Positions 36,504 through 47,820 of a stretch of 64,000 bases of DNA are shown here, piece by piece; the first letter of the stretch is position 1; each line of letters starts with the position of its first letter. A program made the translations under genes and the position numbers. The notes beneath the pieces were generated by a model, which was not told where the DNA came from, searched no databases, and saw only the letters and a program-made list of their open reading frames with translations. The stretch comes from Sclerurus mexicanus (taxonomy: Eukaryota; Chordata; Aves; Passeriformes; Furnariidae), in contig VWZF01003643.1 of the NCBI GenBank assembly GCA_013396755.1, positions 7,421-71,420 on the forward strand. Direction: 5' to 3'.

Positions 36504-39500
36504 GTAAGAAGGTACTGAGTTCTTGAGTCATACTTCTGTGTGGAGACTGTTGTGAGCGTACAGAGGTGAGACAGGCAGTGGTACCTAACAAAAACTCATT
36601 TCAGTACTAGTGAGTGATTTAGACCCCGGGCAAGCACAGGTTTATTTGTAATTCTTGTTCAAATAGTCTCACGAAAGGACTGTATTGTTTAAAGGAACAG
36701 AAGATTACTTCAAGTGCAGGTCAAAGAGGTACAAGGATTTCTGCTACATCCAAAATGCACCAGAACAACTGAGACTTGTTGGGACAAGTTGAAGCAACCT
36801 TCGGCTCCTTGCTCCATCCCACAGCTCCTGTATAAACATGCTGATGTGCATGTCTTGGGATGGGATGACAAGCCTGGTTACCTATTATGCTGCTTTCACA
36901 GAGAGAAGAAGAAAAATCTTAATAACTCAGACAAGGAGTCTCATCATGTTTGTTGTGGAGTTTGCAAGTTCTTGTTCTGGGTCATAACAAGTAGGTGTGA
37001 CAAGAGAGGTTGGAGCTAAAGCCCTGGTCCTGTATCTCTGTGCCTGCATTATCACTGCTTCAATGGGGACATGGTACCCCCTTCCTGATAGCGTATTGTG
37101 GTGATCAGTGAGGGCAGGGTTCATAGCCCGGGGATAGAGAGGGTAGGTTTCATTATAGTACAGGACGCCAGAAAGAAACTGATTCTTAGGAAGCAGAAAT
37201 TCATGGTACGACAAAACCATTTTCTTCTTGCCTAAACTAGCCATACATAGACTTGTCTAGATTTGAATATGGGTGGGGTGTTTTTAGAAAGTATTCAGCA
37301 AGACAATTTTAAAACAGCTTGGCTGCTGGCTAATCAGAACTTCATACTCTTAAATTGTGTTCATTGTACATGCTTAGCTACAAACTCTGTCAGGTAAAAC
37401 CCCACAGTATAGTAGTATTATTAGGGTATATAAGGCCAATATCCCGTAAATTCTGAATGTCAACCTGTTTCACGCACCTTCAGCCCTCATTAATTTTATC
37501 TCATACCTGTCTTTGAAACTAAAAAGTTCACTGAAGTAATTATTACTGCTAATAAGAACTACTGTAGAAATTACTTTTTTGTACAGCCTGAAGCAAAACA
37601 GGTACAGGTCCATGGATTATGCATGAGTTACAGAAAAATCTAGCTTTGGTAGTAAACTCTGCAGATTTTAAATAAGTTGTTTCTTCAAATCCAGCCCTGT
37701 ATTCCTAGTAGGACTGAAAGCAGGTTTGAATTCTGACTGCTCAGATTCAACGCTCCCAGGACAGTCCTTAAGAGGCACGTATTTTGGGGAACTCAACATC
37801 TAGTTTCCTAACTTTCTATATCTGATTTTAAGTGTATGTTAGCAAAATTAAGATAGCCCAGTCTCACAAGTACTGGTGTGAAAGATCAAAGTGGAACAGC
37901 ATGTGAAGTCATAAAATAGCAAATGGCAACATTAATTTGGAAACAAAAGACAGAAATTTATACTTGAATTTTCTTTGTTTGAAAGTCACAGAGTGACAAA
38001 TAGCATAGTTATAAAAATAATGGGACTTTTCAAGGTACTTCTTATTAGGAGATTCCGATCAAGGCTTACTGTTTGTTCTCTATATTCAAATGATAAATAT
38101 TTTGCCATTTACAAAATAATTATTTTATAACCCAAAGGTGGATACCTGCAGCTAAACTTGTGCTTCAGCACACTCTTCTGACATGAAAAGCACTCATGAA
38201 TCACAATCTAAACTGTAATTTTGTGTCCTCTTAGAAACCATTCTAGCAGAAGTGTGGCAAGTCATTGAGGTAGTTGACAGAGCAAAGCCTGACAGTACAC
38301 TTACACTGCAGGCACGTAACCTGTTTTCCCTTTCTCCATCTGCTGCATCAATTTGGGGTTGGGTAGGCCTTATGCAAATAGCTGCTATAATTTCAGAAAC
38401 ATGTATAATTCCCCTTTAGCTTGCAGCCTTCTCTATCTCATCCTGTTGTATCAAGATTTTGACATCACACACGTAAGTACTTTATGGAATCTCAGGGAAA
38501 GGGAGCTAAAACATAGTGGGAGCCACGGTTTGCCAGAAACCTGGTAGACCATGAGAAGACCAAAGACAGATGGTCCATTAAATGCTTGTCCTTTACAAGG
38601 GTGGGGAATATCATTCACACAGTAAAAACCATGGCCTTGGGCCATCCTCACAGCTGCGAAACCTGAGCAGGAGAAGAGTGGTGCACATTTTCCAAGGTCA
38701 GACATGAAGGGTTTCCCGAACAGAGGCTGGGAGCACTCAGCCTGGAGGACCTTACAGGACTGAGCTCCCTTTCCCCTCTTTAGGCAGAGCAGAGCAGTGG
38801 AGCAGGGTGTTAAGGCATCACTGGGGCCAGGCTTGGTTCAGTGGGGGTTGCAGGGAACAGCAAAGCTTCAGAGAAGCCATGTTGTGCCAGATTAGTAAAG
38901 TGTTGCTAAAGTTACTTGAGGTTTAAGGCACAACTGCAAAATGTTTCAGTGCAAGAGGTGCATGATGCCCATGTGCTCTTTCTATGGGAAATATTTCTGA
39001 GATAACTGTGGATTTTGAGTGTCGCTACCATCCTTTTCTCCCCATTGCCAGCCCCCAAATTGTCCCAAATCTCTCTGCCCAGATGATGCACTCAATGGAG
39101 CTACTTGATGATAAAGAAAGGATCAATAGTCGAAGTGAAAACACCAATAATGGGGATGGGAGATGAGAAAGTCAGTGGCAACAGCCTGAGAAAATAGAGA
39201 AAGTTTAAGGCTTTCTCTGAGCCAGGGAGTTTTCCTTTTTAGAAATAAAATCAGGATGCGGGACAAAACAAGGACAAATTGAAAGTATCCATGGGTGTCT
39301 TGTTTTTCATTTTATCTTAGGTTTAGACTTGTACTGTATTGGAGCCTGAACTCCTATTGGAGACATCTGTTTTGAGTCCTTAGGGTTATTTGTTTGGTGG
39401 TTTTGGCTTTTTTAATCTCATTTTTCTCCCTTTTACTTTTGATTCTTTCTCCCCTCTAACTTTAGTAGTATTTTCTCAGCTTTTGTCTTTGTTCATCTTT

Positions 39501-42320
39501 TATCTTTTCTTCTGTCTCTCCAGGCATCTTTAGCTGCACTTGTCTGCTCAGTGCACTATCTTGCAGAGTTAGTAGATCCTTCAGATGACCAGTGCTCAGG
39601 CTTTCCTCTTTTTTTTCCTTACAACCTTTTACTGTCTTCAAAACCAGGTGTGGAGTGGGAGGGAGACTCTCCTTCCTTCAAAGGACACAGTGCCACTGTA
39701 CTTGGAAGTGGTTTTCCCTGACTTCTGCAGCTAATGGAATAATTTACCTTCCTAGTTAAGATGAATCTCTCTCTGTCTCCCAGTGAATGAGACATCTGTT
39801 GGGGGTTATTTGGAACCAGACACTTTATCATACCCTCTGTCAAGTAATGGGTTTGATTTTGATGCTCATTAAGGTTGCTCAACACTTGGTAAAGGGCGGC
39901 TTTTAGGACTATCTAGTCTCCCTGGCTGGTGTGAAAGGGGTTTTGGCACAAATGAGAATAAAGACCAATACTGTCATTATCTGCTGTTCAAAATGACTTT
40001 TTACTTACTTTTCTTTGTGATATTAATGCTATCAGTGATACAAGAGAAGGAAGATATTCTTGCCAACAGAAACAAAGCACAGTGACTTAGAGGATTTCAG
40101 ATTTCTTCATATTTTTGCCTATTAGATAGGCACCCATTAAGTGAGCCCAGTTTTCAGCTCCAATGCATAAAAAATCTTCCTTTTTAAAGAGTGCTGGGGG
40201 ATTCATTCACTTTAGGATTAATTTTTATCAGGATTTATTTTTATTTGTGGCCCAACCACACTGTCTTCACAAGGAATTAACCCAAATACTTCAATTACAA
40301 GAATTACTTTTTGCAGGGGCACCCATTTTCCTCTCCTTGGATATGTTCATTTTTAGGATGTTCATGAGAAGAACTTTTGCATGCCCTGAGCTTTGTCTAG
40401 TTCAGAGATTCATGAAGCACACTTATCACTAAGTACTGCAAAGAAGATATGATTCCATGTGCTGAGTTTTTGTGTAGCACAATTTTACTTTAAAAGTTAT
40501 AGCTGCTTTATCTTTCAGTGGTTTCCCCTGAACAAAAATTATAGAGAAAACATCTGTATTTCTTCTTTCATTTATAAGATATTAATCCTAATCTGTGCTC
40601 AAAAATAAATAAGTCTTACAAGTTTCAAAAAGCTGATATTTTATGTTCCTTCCGTTGTTCCTTTTTCAGTCAAAATTTTCCCTTTGAATGACTCACACAT
40701 AAGTCATATACACAGCACTGGCACTTCTTGACCTCATACTTTCATAATATCTGTTATAATTTGCCTCTGTCATTTTCTTTGTTGGTGGGATGGCATATAC
40801 CTCCATTAGATGACCTTTTAAATCCATTTTTTATGCAGGAAAGAAAACTAGATGACAAGTCTGACTAGGTTTTCTCTATTTTAAAGTCTCCCTGCAAAAG
40901 CATCTGGTACATCACCCTAAAGGCCACAAGGAGCATGAGTCTGCAGTTTTGTGTGACCATATCTTCTCGAGGTCACAGTTTTCAGTGAGTGTATCTACAC
41001 CAAAACACTACACTGCACAATGACAAAGATTGCCAACCTTTGTTCTGATAAGCAGCCAGATCTCAAACGTGTTCCACTTGCAACCAGTTCTGTCTTCATG
41101 GAGGGTCTTCTGGAGTTTGCAAAGCACTGTGGCAGATAAAAAAAATGCTTTAGTAGTTTAATTATGCCTTCAGTAAATCTCATAACAATGGGATATTATA
41201 TTTAATCTTATATTGTCCTTATTTTTAATAAGATGCAGACTATTAACTCCAGATGTCAGAATTCAGGTAGTACGTACCTTTCTAGTGTTTCTTCAGGCTG
41301 TCAGCAAACTTGGAAAGATGTTGTGATTCTCATACCGTTCACCTTTCCACTTTTACCTCAGAAACCATTAGCATTAGAGACATTGTTAGTAGGGATAAGA
41401 CAGATGTTGAAACAATTCTGCAGAAGTGGGTAACCAACAGGAGTTTCTGCAGTTGAGAGTGAATTTCCATGTATTTGTTACATGCACACACATGACATAT
41501 ATATATACATGAATATGCTGTAAGAGCTCCCTGATACAATTAAAATTATGGTATGATATCATAACATCTTTTGTCCCTTTACTGAAACATTAATACACAT
41601 TTTGCTCTAGGTGATAAAAGCAGTATTTTACTTCCTTCAACTTCTGTCTTTTCATTTTATTTTTTAAAATTCTACACTGTCATTCCTTTGGCTTCTATTT
41701 GCAAGTTCAGTCTTTTAATTTGCCCTGTATAATGAAATTGTTTTCAAATTGCCTATGGTTTTCCACTTACCAGTGTGGCTACCTCATTATTCTTCTCCTT
41801 TTCTTTTTCCTGTGATCATCCCTCTTGTTTCCATCCTGCTATTCAGTATGTAAAAGTAAGGATCACTCCTTTGCTGCTCCAAAACTTTAGGGGAGTAAGA
41901 GTTTTACCCGCTATTTAATCTTTGGCTGCAGTAGTGAAAGCTTTTCTATTGATTCAAATGATAAAAAAAGGTAACAGAACAAGAGAAAGATGTGTGAGGT
42001 CAAGTAGTAGTGCAGATGTGATTGTCTTCTCCATCCTTCATAACTCTTATCCTTGCTGGACTTCTGTCTTCCTTTCACATGTGCACATAAATAATAAATA
42101 TTATGCTACATATGTGGGGCCCACTGGTAGCATTCTAGGCTGATGGGGGTAAAATTCCCATAGAATTCCATGCCCTTCAGTTGTATCCTGAGGACACTAG
42201 CTACTCATTAACATAAATAATCAACACAGTCTCTATTTGTGGAGAATCTCTGGGGACTTTTAGGGGGGACCAGAAAGAGACAAATGAGAAACGATTAACT
42301 TGTCTGTTTCCTTTGTACAG
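36504..42320. other. Non-coding, nothing recognised
   Basis: AT-rich DNA with short frames only (up to 105 codons). A pyrimidine-rich run lies at about 39400-39530 and a short (TA)n stretch near 41497-41507. A possible, very eroded CR1 3' trace near 40805 ('TTAGATGACCTTTTAAA') is too short to call. Confidence 0.5.
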
Positions 42321-42480
42321 CGCCTCTGCCCAGCTGTGCCCTGCTTTGCTGCTGACTGCCTCTGGGGACACAAGGCCATGCAAGCCTGGATGTTTCTGAT
42401 GAGTGGTGTCCCTTTGGAAGCTGCAGCTGAAAAACAGTGGCTGTCCTAGCCAGGAGGGACTCCTCCAGCACTCAGCTCAG
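42321..42480 (+). other. Candidate 160-base exon (lncRNA or unknown gene)
   Basis: The acceptor is TGTCTGTTTCCTTTGTACAG ending at 42320, and the donor is CTCAG/GTAACA at 42476-42486. The segment is richer in GC than its surroundings. Its first frame is open for about 42 codons and then stops (TAG), so it could be a terminal coding segment, but the peptide (RLCPAVPCFAADCLWGHK...) resembles nothing I know. An lncRNA exon or a chance pair is equally possible. Confidence 0.25.
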
Positions 42481-44179
42481 GTAACATGCACTTAGCCCTC
42501 AGCATCTGGTCCCCTTTGCACGAGTTTTGAATGTTGAGTGGTTCCTGAATTCACCAACAGTCAACATACAGATTTAAAAATTGCTGTAGAGGTGGTTATG
42601 ATCCTCTTTTCTGACCTTTGGGCTAGTTTGGCCTTAGAAGTTCCACCAGACACTACCTACATTTGGTATACAACTCAATTTAAGTGCAACATTTTCCTCA
42701 CCATAACAGAAGAAAGGGGTTTGGAGAAGAAAGAGGAGAGAGGATGACTGTCTTCCTGCACTTCTTTATTATGAATTTTCATATGTGTACAAATTTTTTG
42801 CTGTTTATAGTTTGCATGTGAGAACAAAGATTAAGCATATACTAAAACTTGAAAATAGATTCCTTTTGATGTGTACCAAGCTTGGGGCTCTTATGGGATT
42901 TTATCCCTACCAATGGTACATCCAGAAACATGTGGTTCAGGCAAATGTAAAATCTTACATGACTCTTGTCATTTTAATGTCTTCTGATTAGAACTTCATA
43001 CTGTACACTGGCTGTGGGGAAAGGTTTTGCTTTTTTACAGCTTCTCACATCCCAGTAAGAAGTATACTTTATCCATAGTTTTGTAAAGTGGAATGAATGT
43101 GGTAAGTGTTGAAGTAGTGTCCCTTGTTTTCCTCTTTCCCTGGCCCCCCAGAAAAAGTTTAAGTTGTAAAGGACATAGTGCATTCTGTCTAGAACAATAA
43201 TACTAGTTCTCCCTTTCTAACTCCAGCTTTTGGCAGTTCACACAAGCCGTGTTTTTTCCCTGCAAGTACCAAAGTTTGGCTGCATGTCCACTGCATTTCT
43301 CCACTTAACAGGCAACACCAGTTTTCACTTAGAAGTGGCATTAGTGTTGTAAAGCTGATTACATTTGAAACAAAACTTTTGTATTGATGCCATACTGACT
43401 GACGTAAAGGCCATTTTTTATCATGTAATGAATTACTTCAGGAACTGACAGCTTTTAGCACAGGTGGCCATTAGCTGCCAAGAAATACCTGACCCAAAGC
43501 TTATTGTTTATTAGCTGTGAATGTCCAACCAGACAGCCATTACATCAAGTATGAAATAATGTAATTCCCTTTTCTGTAACTTGAAAAGTTAGAAGCTGGG
43601 CTGCCCATTGCCATGGATACAGCAGCCTGCTTGCAGACTGCATGAGGCACATCCTGAGGCACTGGCCGTGAGATGAATGGTCCCACTATCCACTGCCAGC
43701 TGCATCTCACTTGTCTAGGAGGCAGTGAGCACTGAAAATGTGCTTTTCCCTCCTGCTTTCAATGGTTTTGCTCCTTCAGATGTGAATGGTGCTTTTCAAG
43801 GAGCAGAAGGAAAGTCCTCGCACTTGTCCTGATCCTGGCTGAAATGGTCCTAACTTGAACCACATTTAGGGTTAAGTTTAGAAAAAATTGAAACCACCTT
43901 CCACAACAAGAAATGTCACCATTAAACTCATGTGGAATCTAAATCTCATGGGGAGCAATAGGGGCTCTTTGAAATCAGCTGTTGTTATGCCAGGTTTGGA
44001 CTTTTTTTTTCTTTTATTTCCTGCTTTTAAAGCAAACTAGTTTGCTCTGCTGAGATAACTTCCAAGGCTTCAGGACACATTCCTCTTGAAACTGCATGGT
44101 TAAGATGCTCTTTGTCCTGATTCACATGATTCCTAGATAGGAGAACACACTGTTTCAATAGTTTTGCCTAGACAAGAAA
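42481..44179. other. Non-coding, with motif-rich patch at about 43390-43620
   Basis: No coding sequence. The patch from 43390 to 43620 holds many TAAT/ATTA homeodomain-type cores and GCCATTAGCTGCC and ATTGCCATGGATAC motifs (the latter X-box-like, 43607-43620). This is reminiscent of conserved non-coding elements, but I cannot test conservation here. Confidence 0.4.
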
Positions 44180-44520
44180 AGTCTTTAATGGAGAGGCTGA
44201 AGGGCATGTAAGAAACTTGGAGATGGACTTTTTACAAGGACCTGTAATGGTAGGACAAAGGGCAATGGTTTTAAACTGAAAGATGGTAGATGCAGGTTAG
44301 ATATTAGGAAGAAATTCTTTACTGTGAGAGTGGTGAGGCACAAGGGCAGGTTGTGTTGTGGATATGTTGTGGATGCTGCATTCCTGGAAGTGTTCAAGGC
44401 CACATTAGACGGCGCCCGGAGCAACCTGGTCTGGTGTAAGGTGCCACTGCCCATGGCAGTTGGGTTGGAGCTAGGTGATCTTTAAGACTCTTTCAAACCA
44501 AAACCATCGTATGATTTTAT
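44180..44520 (+). mobile_element. CR1 LINE 3' end, sense
   Basis: Typical CR1 3' UTR blocks in order: 'GGACAAAGGGCAATGGTTTT', 'AGATATTAGGAAGAAATTCT', 'GTGAGAGTGGTGAGGCAC', 'CCTGGAAGTGTTCAAGGCCA', 'CACTGCCCATGGCAG' and the terminal 'CATCGTATGATTTTATGA' variant of the CR1 3' repeat. Coding sequence is absent or limited to the first few bases, so the copy is strongly 5'-truncated. Confidence 0.93.
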
Positions 44521-45367
44521 GAAATCAGGCCACCAGCACTGGGATGTGCACAGGGCTTGCCGAGCATATAGTGATGGCTGGAATGTAGACAGAGGCCCAG
44601 AACTGCACAGAGGTAAGGGTGACATCTTTCATACATTTTCTGCACATATAACAGTTAAGCAGAGACTCATGAAGGAGCTTAAGCAGCGTGCAACTGAAGC
44701 TTGCCATAAAATCAAACACTTCTGTATCACCAAAATGTGTGGCTATTACACGGAGTTAGCATTTTCATTAACAGCCCTATCAACAAAGCCTCAGTGATAA
44801 ACACTTGAAAAAATGGATCATGTTCAAGTATAGAGAATGTTCTGATTATCCAGACTTCTGAGTCAATAAATTATGTTTTTTCTGAGATTCTTTTTTTCCT
44901 AAGAAATAACAGAGATATTAGCATTTTACTTGAATATAGCTAAAGAAAAACAAACAAAGCCAAACAACACCCCCAAAAAAACCCCAAAGCAAAACAAAAC
45001 AAAAACCCAACAAACCAAAGAACCTTTCATTTCTCCTTAAAGCTTATAAAGTTTCTGACGTTTTCACCAGGTCAGAGACACTGCATGCAAATACCTTTTC
45101 TGTCATTCAGTCAGTGAGGCAAAATCTGAAATCAATCTCTTCCCTAATAATTGCTCAGCAAACAACGATGCACGTAATCCATTTTTATTATTAATACTTC
45201 AGTTAAGACTCAGGTACCATATTTTACTTCTTATAATGAGCACAATTTTACAATGGATGTGTGGAGTTTGGAGTACATAACATCACTGACAGCTGCAGAA
45301 TTCCTGTCTCGTGCACCAGAGTTGGATTAAATATAAGTACTTCTCTCTGGGCAGTAACAGAGTATAA

Positions 45368-45408
45368 GGAGATAAATTTGCAATGTAGGGAGATAAATTT
45401 GCAATGTA
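45368..45408 (+). repeat. Two-copy 21-base tandem repeat
   Basis: The 20-base unit GGAGATAAATTTGCAATGTA occurs twice, at 45368-45387 and 45389-45408, identical and one base apart. This is a small recent slippage-type duplication. Confidence 0.9.
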
Positions 45409-45634
45409 AGCCTACTTTAATGTGTATGCACAAACCTCGTTTTGCCTGTTAATTCAGCGCACAGACATATTAGTTACCATTTTGTTTATCCACAAAGCTA
45501 TCTTATTGCTGGTATATTACATCTCAGGTAAAGAAGAATTGTTATTTGTGAGGTTTGCTGTGGAGACTGCTCTTGTGTGTCTCTAGTAAAAAAGATTTTG
45601 CAATATTATTCTTAATATCCTCATATGGATATGG

Positions 45635-45662
45635 ATAATCTAGGATGAAGACCCTAGATTAT
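45635..45662. other. Short perfect inverted repeat (10-bp stem, 8-base loop)
   Basis: ATAATCTAGG at 45635-45644 is the exact reverse complement of CCTAGATTAT at 45653-45662. A stem this short can be chance; it is too short for a microRNA precursor. Confidence 0.7.
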
Positions 45663-47794
45663 GCGCTTCACTCTTTCATTCTTTTACACTATATGGATGA
45701 GGGATTTTAAATTCTGTAAGAGAAGTGACTTGGCTGATTCCTGGATGCATAGTTTTCTTTGGTGCTAGCTATATCTTGAGAAGAGCAAACAGGAACAGAG
45801 AGGTCATTAAGTAAATCTCTCCACCTACTGACTAGTTTACCTTCTGGTTTTGATGCACTGGTGGAAAGTACTTTCCTGTTTCAAAAAAAGATTAATTCTT
45901 AATTGCCACAGTCTTCATGAGAATGTTTTAGCAGCTGGTTAAGAACAGTCTTAACAAATTTTAAATGAAACTTTTAAGTTGCAGACCTGCCATCACCCAT
46001 CTTCCTCACGGTACATGGGGTAATGTTGGGTTTCGTTTGAACCTGGCTGTATAGCCCTGCTGCCTGTTTATCTTGGATGAAACAGCAACAGTGTGTTTGT
46101 GCATGAGGACAGCCCAGGGAGGGGAGCACACAGGTTGCTTCTGGGCCTTCCGCATGGCAGGCCTTCTTCTCACACTGTTGATTGCTGCTCATGTAGTGTT
46201 CAACAGCTTCCTCCACCAGAATCTTACAGGCTAAAGTGGCATGGAGGCTCTGCCACCTTTCTTGTCCCAGGTGCAGTCCTCTGAGAGTAGAAAGTGCCAC
46301 ATGCAGTCCATTGGTGGATGTGTGCACTGCAAATGGTGTGCTGAACTTGGATTGCTAGAAAGAACTGTGTCTCTGAGGGTTTTCAGATGGCATTTTTTTT
46401 CTTACATGCACAAAACTGCAGATGGAAAAGCATATTGAGAGGGACAAGCAAAATTTCATTATCAGCCACCCCAGGGGTGGAAGTGGTAAATCTTCTCAAG
46501 ATGAAGGGCTTAATTTTTCCATCTTTTGTTCCATAGCTTCCTGTCATGGAAGGTGGTTTGCTCCCTTTTAGACCCCAAGGCTCATTCTTGCATCTATCCC
46601 AATGAAATCTGTAGAGTGGGCTCTCAGGTCCCATGTGCAAATATCTAGTGGGTACTACCTAAGTACAGGAAAGCTTGAAACATGAGGCCAATGTTTGTGT
46701 CTGAGGGGTTACCTCCCCTAACTTCAATGCTGGGTTTCACATCACATTGCCATGTTTCTTCATAGCATTTGCAGCAAATCTCTGTGTTTCCATCTTCAGA
46801 AGTGGACCTCTTGCTGCAACAGTAAGTTGCACAAAACCATGTGCATATTTTGAACTTTATGGATCTGTGCTTAAGGTACATGAAACTCCAGTATTGTGAA
46901 ACTGTTAAGGACAAAAACCCCCAAAACCCAAAGAACCACTGAATGATCACAAGATTATTGTTCTCTCACTGTAGGGAAATCTGTTTAATCTCCCATAACA
47001 GTCTATTCACTAACTAAACACCCTGGTTCAGTCAGTGTGAAGAAACAGACTGTGCATAGCCAGAAATAACAGAGGGAAAGAATGCACATCAGAGAGCACA
47101 TTCCTCCCCCTATCCCGGAGATACTGAAGAAACAGGAAGGGAAATCTCCTTCAAATTGGAACAAAGCCACCCATAAGAAAACTTTTACCAGAAAGAGGCT
47201 ATTAACAATGTCCAGTATTAGAGCCCAGCTTCTAATCTATGCCAGACTTTTGTTAGAAATCATTCAAAAAAGTATACTTAGCAGGACTGCATCAAGGATA
47301 TATTGAAAAGACAATAAATTTAGCATTTCATAGAGAGAGGGCTCAATTTCTAAAGTATTAGGCTTGGCTCCTGGCAGTGGGCACAGTGCAGACCCCAAAA
47401 AGCCACTCAGACACCACCTACCCTGTGTAGGGTGCAGCCTGTCTATGGTATCACCCGGAGAGAGGAGAAGGAAGAGAGACATCCTCTCCTGCCTTTGAGT
47501 TTTTGGTCACAGGCACAACATCTAAAGGCAGTATGATCTTTAACAGTGAAAGAAGAGTGCATAATTCATTATGAAGTTTATTCAACAAAAGTCTATTTTC
47601 CCTAGCAGCAATCAGTGCTGATCCTCCCTCTCTCATTTCACACCCTCCCCTCTAGCCCTACCCCCCCCCGCCAGAAACCCATTCAGGACTCAGACAGAAG
47701 AAGCAAAACAAGAAGATGGGATTTCCCTTGCTTCCCCCAACGCCGCCAGAATGATTTTATCACATAATAGCCAATCTAAATAGAGTTCAGTGCA

Positions 47795-47820
47795 ATGCAA
47801 ATCATATTTTGCATGCAAAT
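47795..47820 (+). promoter_or_regulatory. Paired POU/octamer motifs
   Basis: Two exact octamers, ATGCAAAT, at 47795-47802 and 47813-47820, same strand, 18 bases apart start to start, with a near-octamer on the opposite strand between them (ATTTTGCAT). The octamer is the binding site of POU-domain factors such as OCT1/OCT4/POU3F. Presence of a pair is suggestive of an enhancer but unproven. Confidence 0.35.

Noticed and set aside
40800..40835. Possible CR1 3' trace
   Set aside because: Similarity covers fewer than 20 bases and no adjoining CR1 blocks are present.
45974..46327. 117-codon minus-strand frame with many cysteines and histidines, suggesting a zinc finger
   Set aside because: Spacing of C and H residues does not form any zinc-finger pattern.
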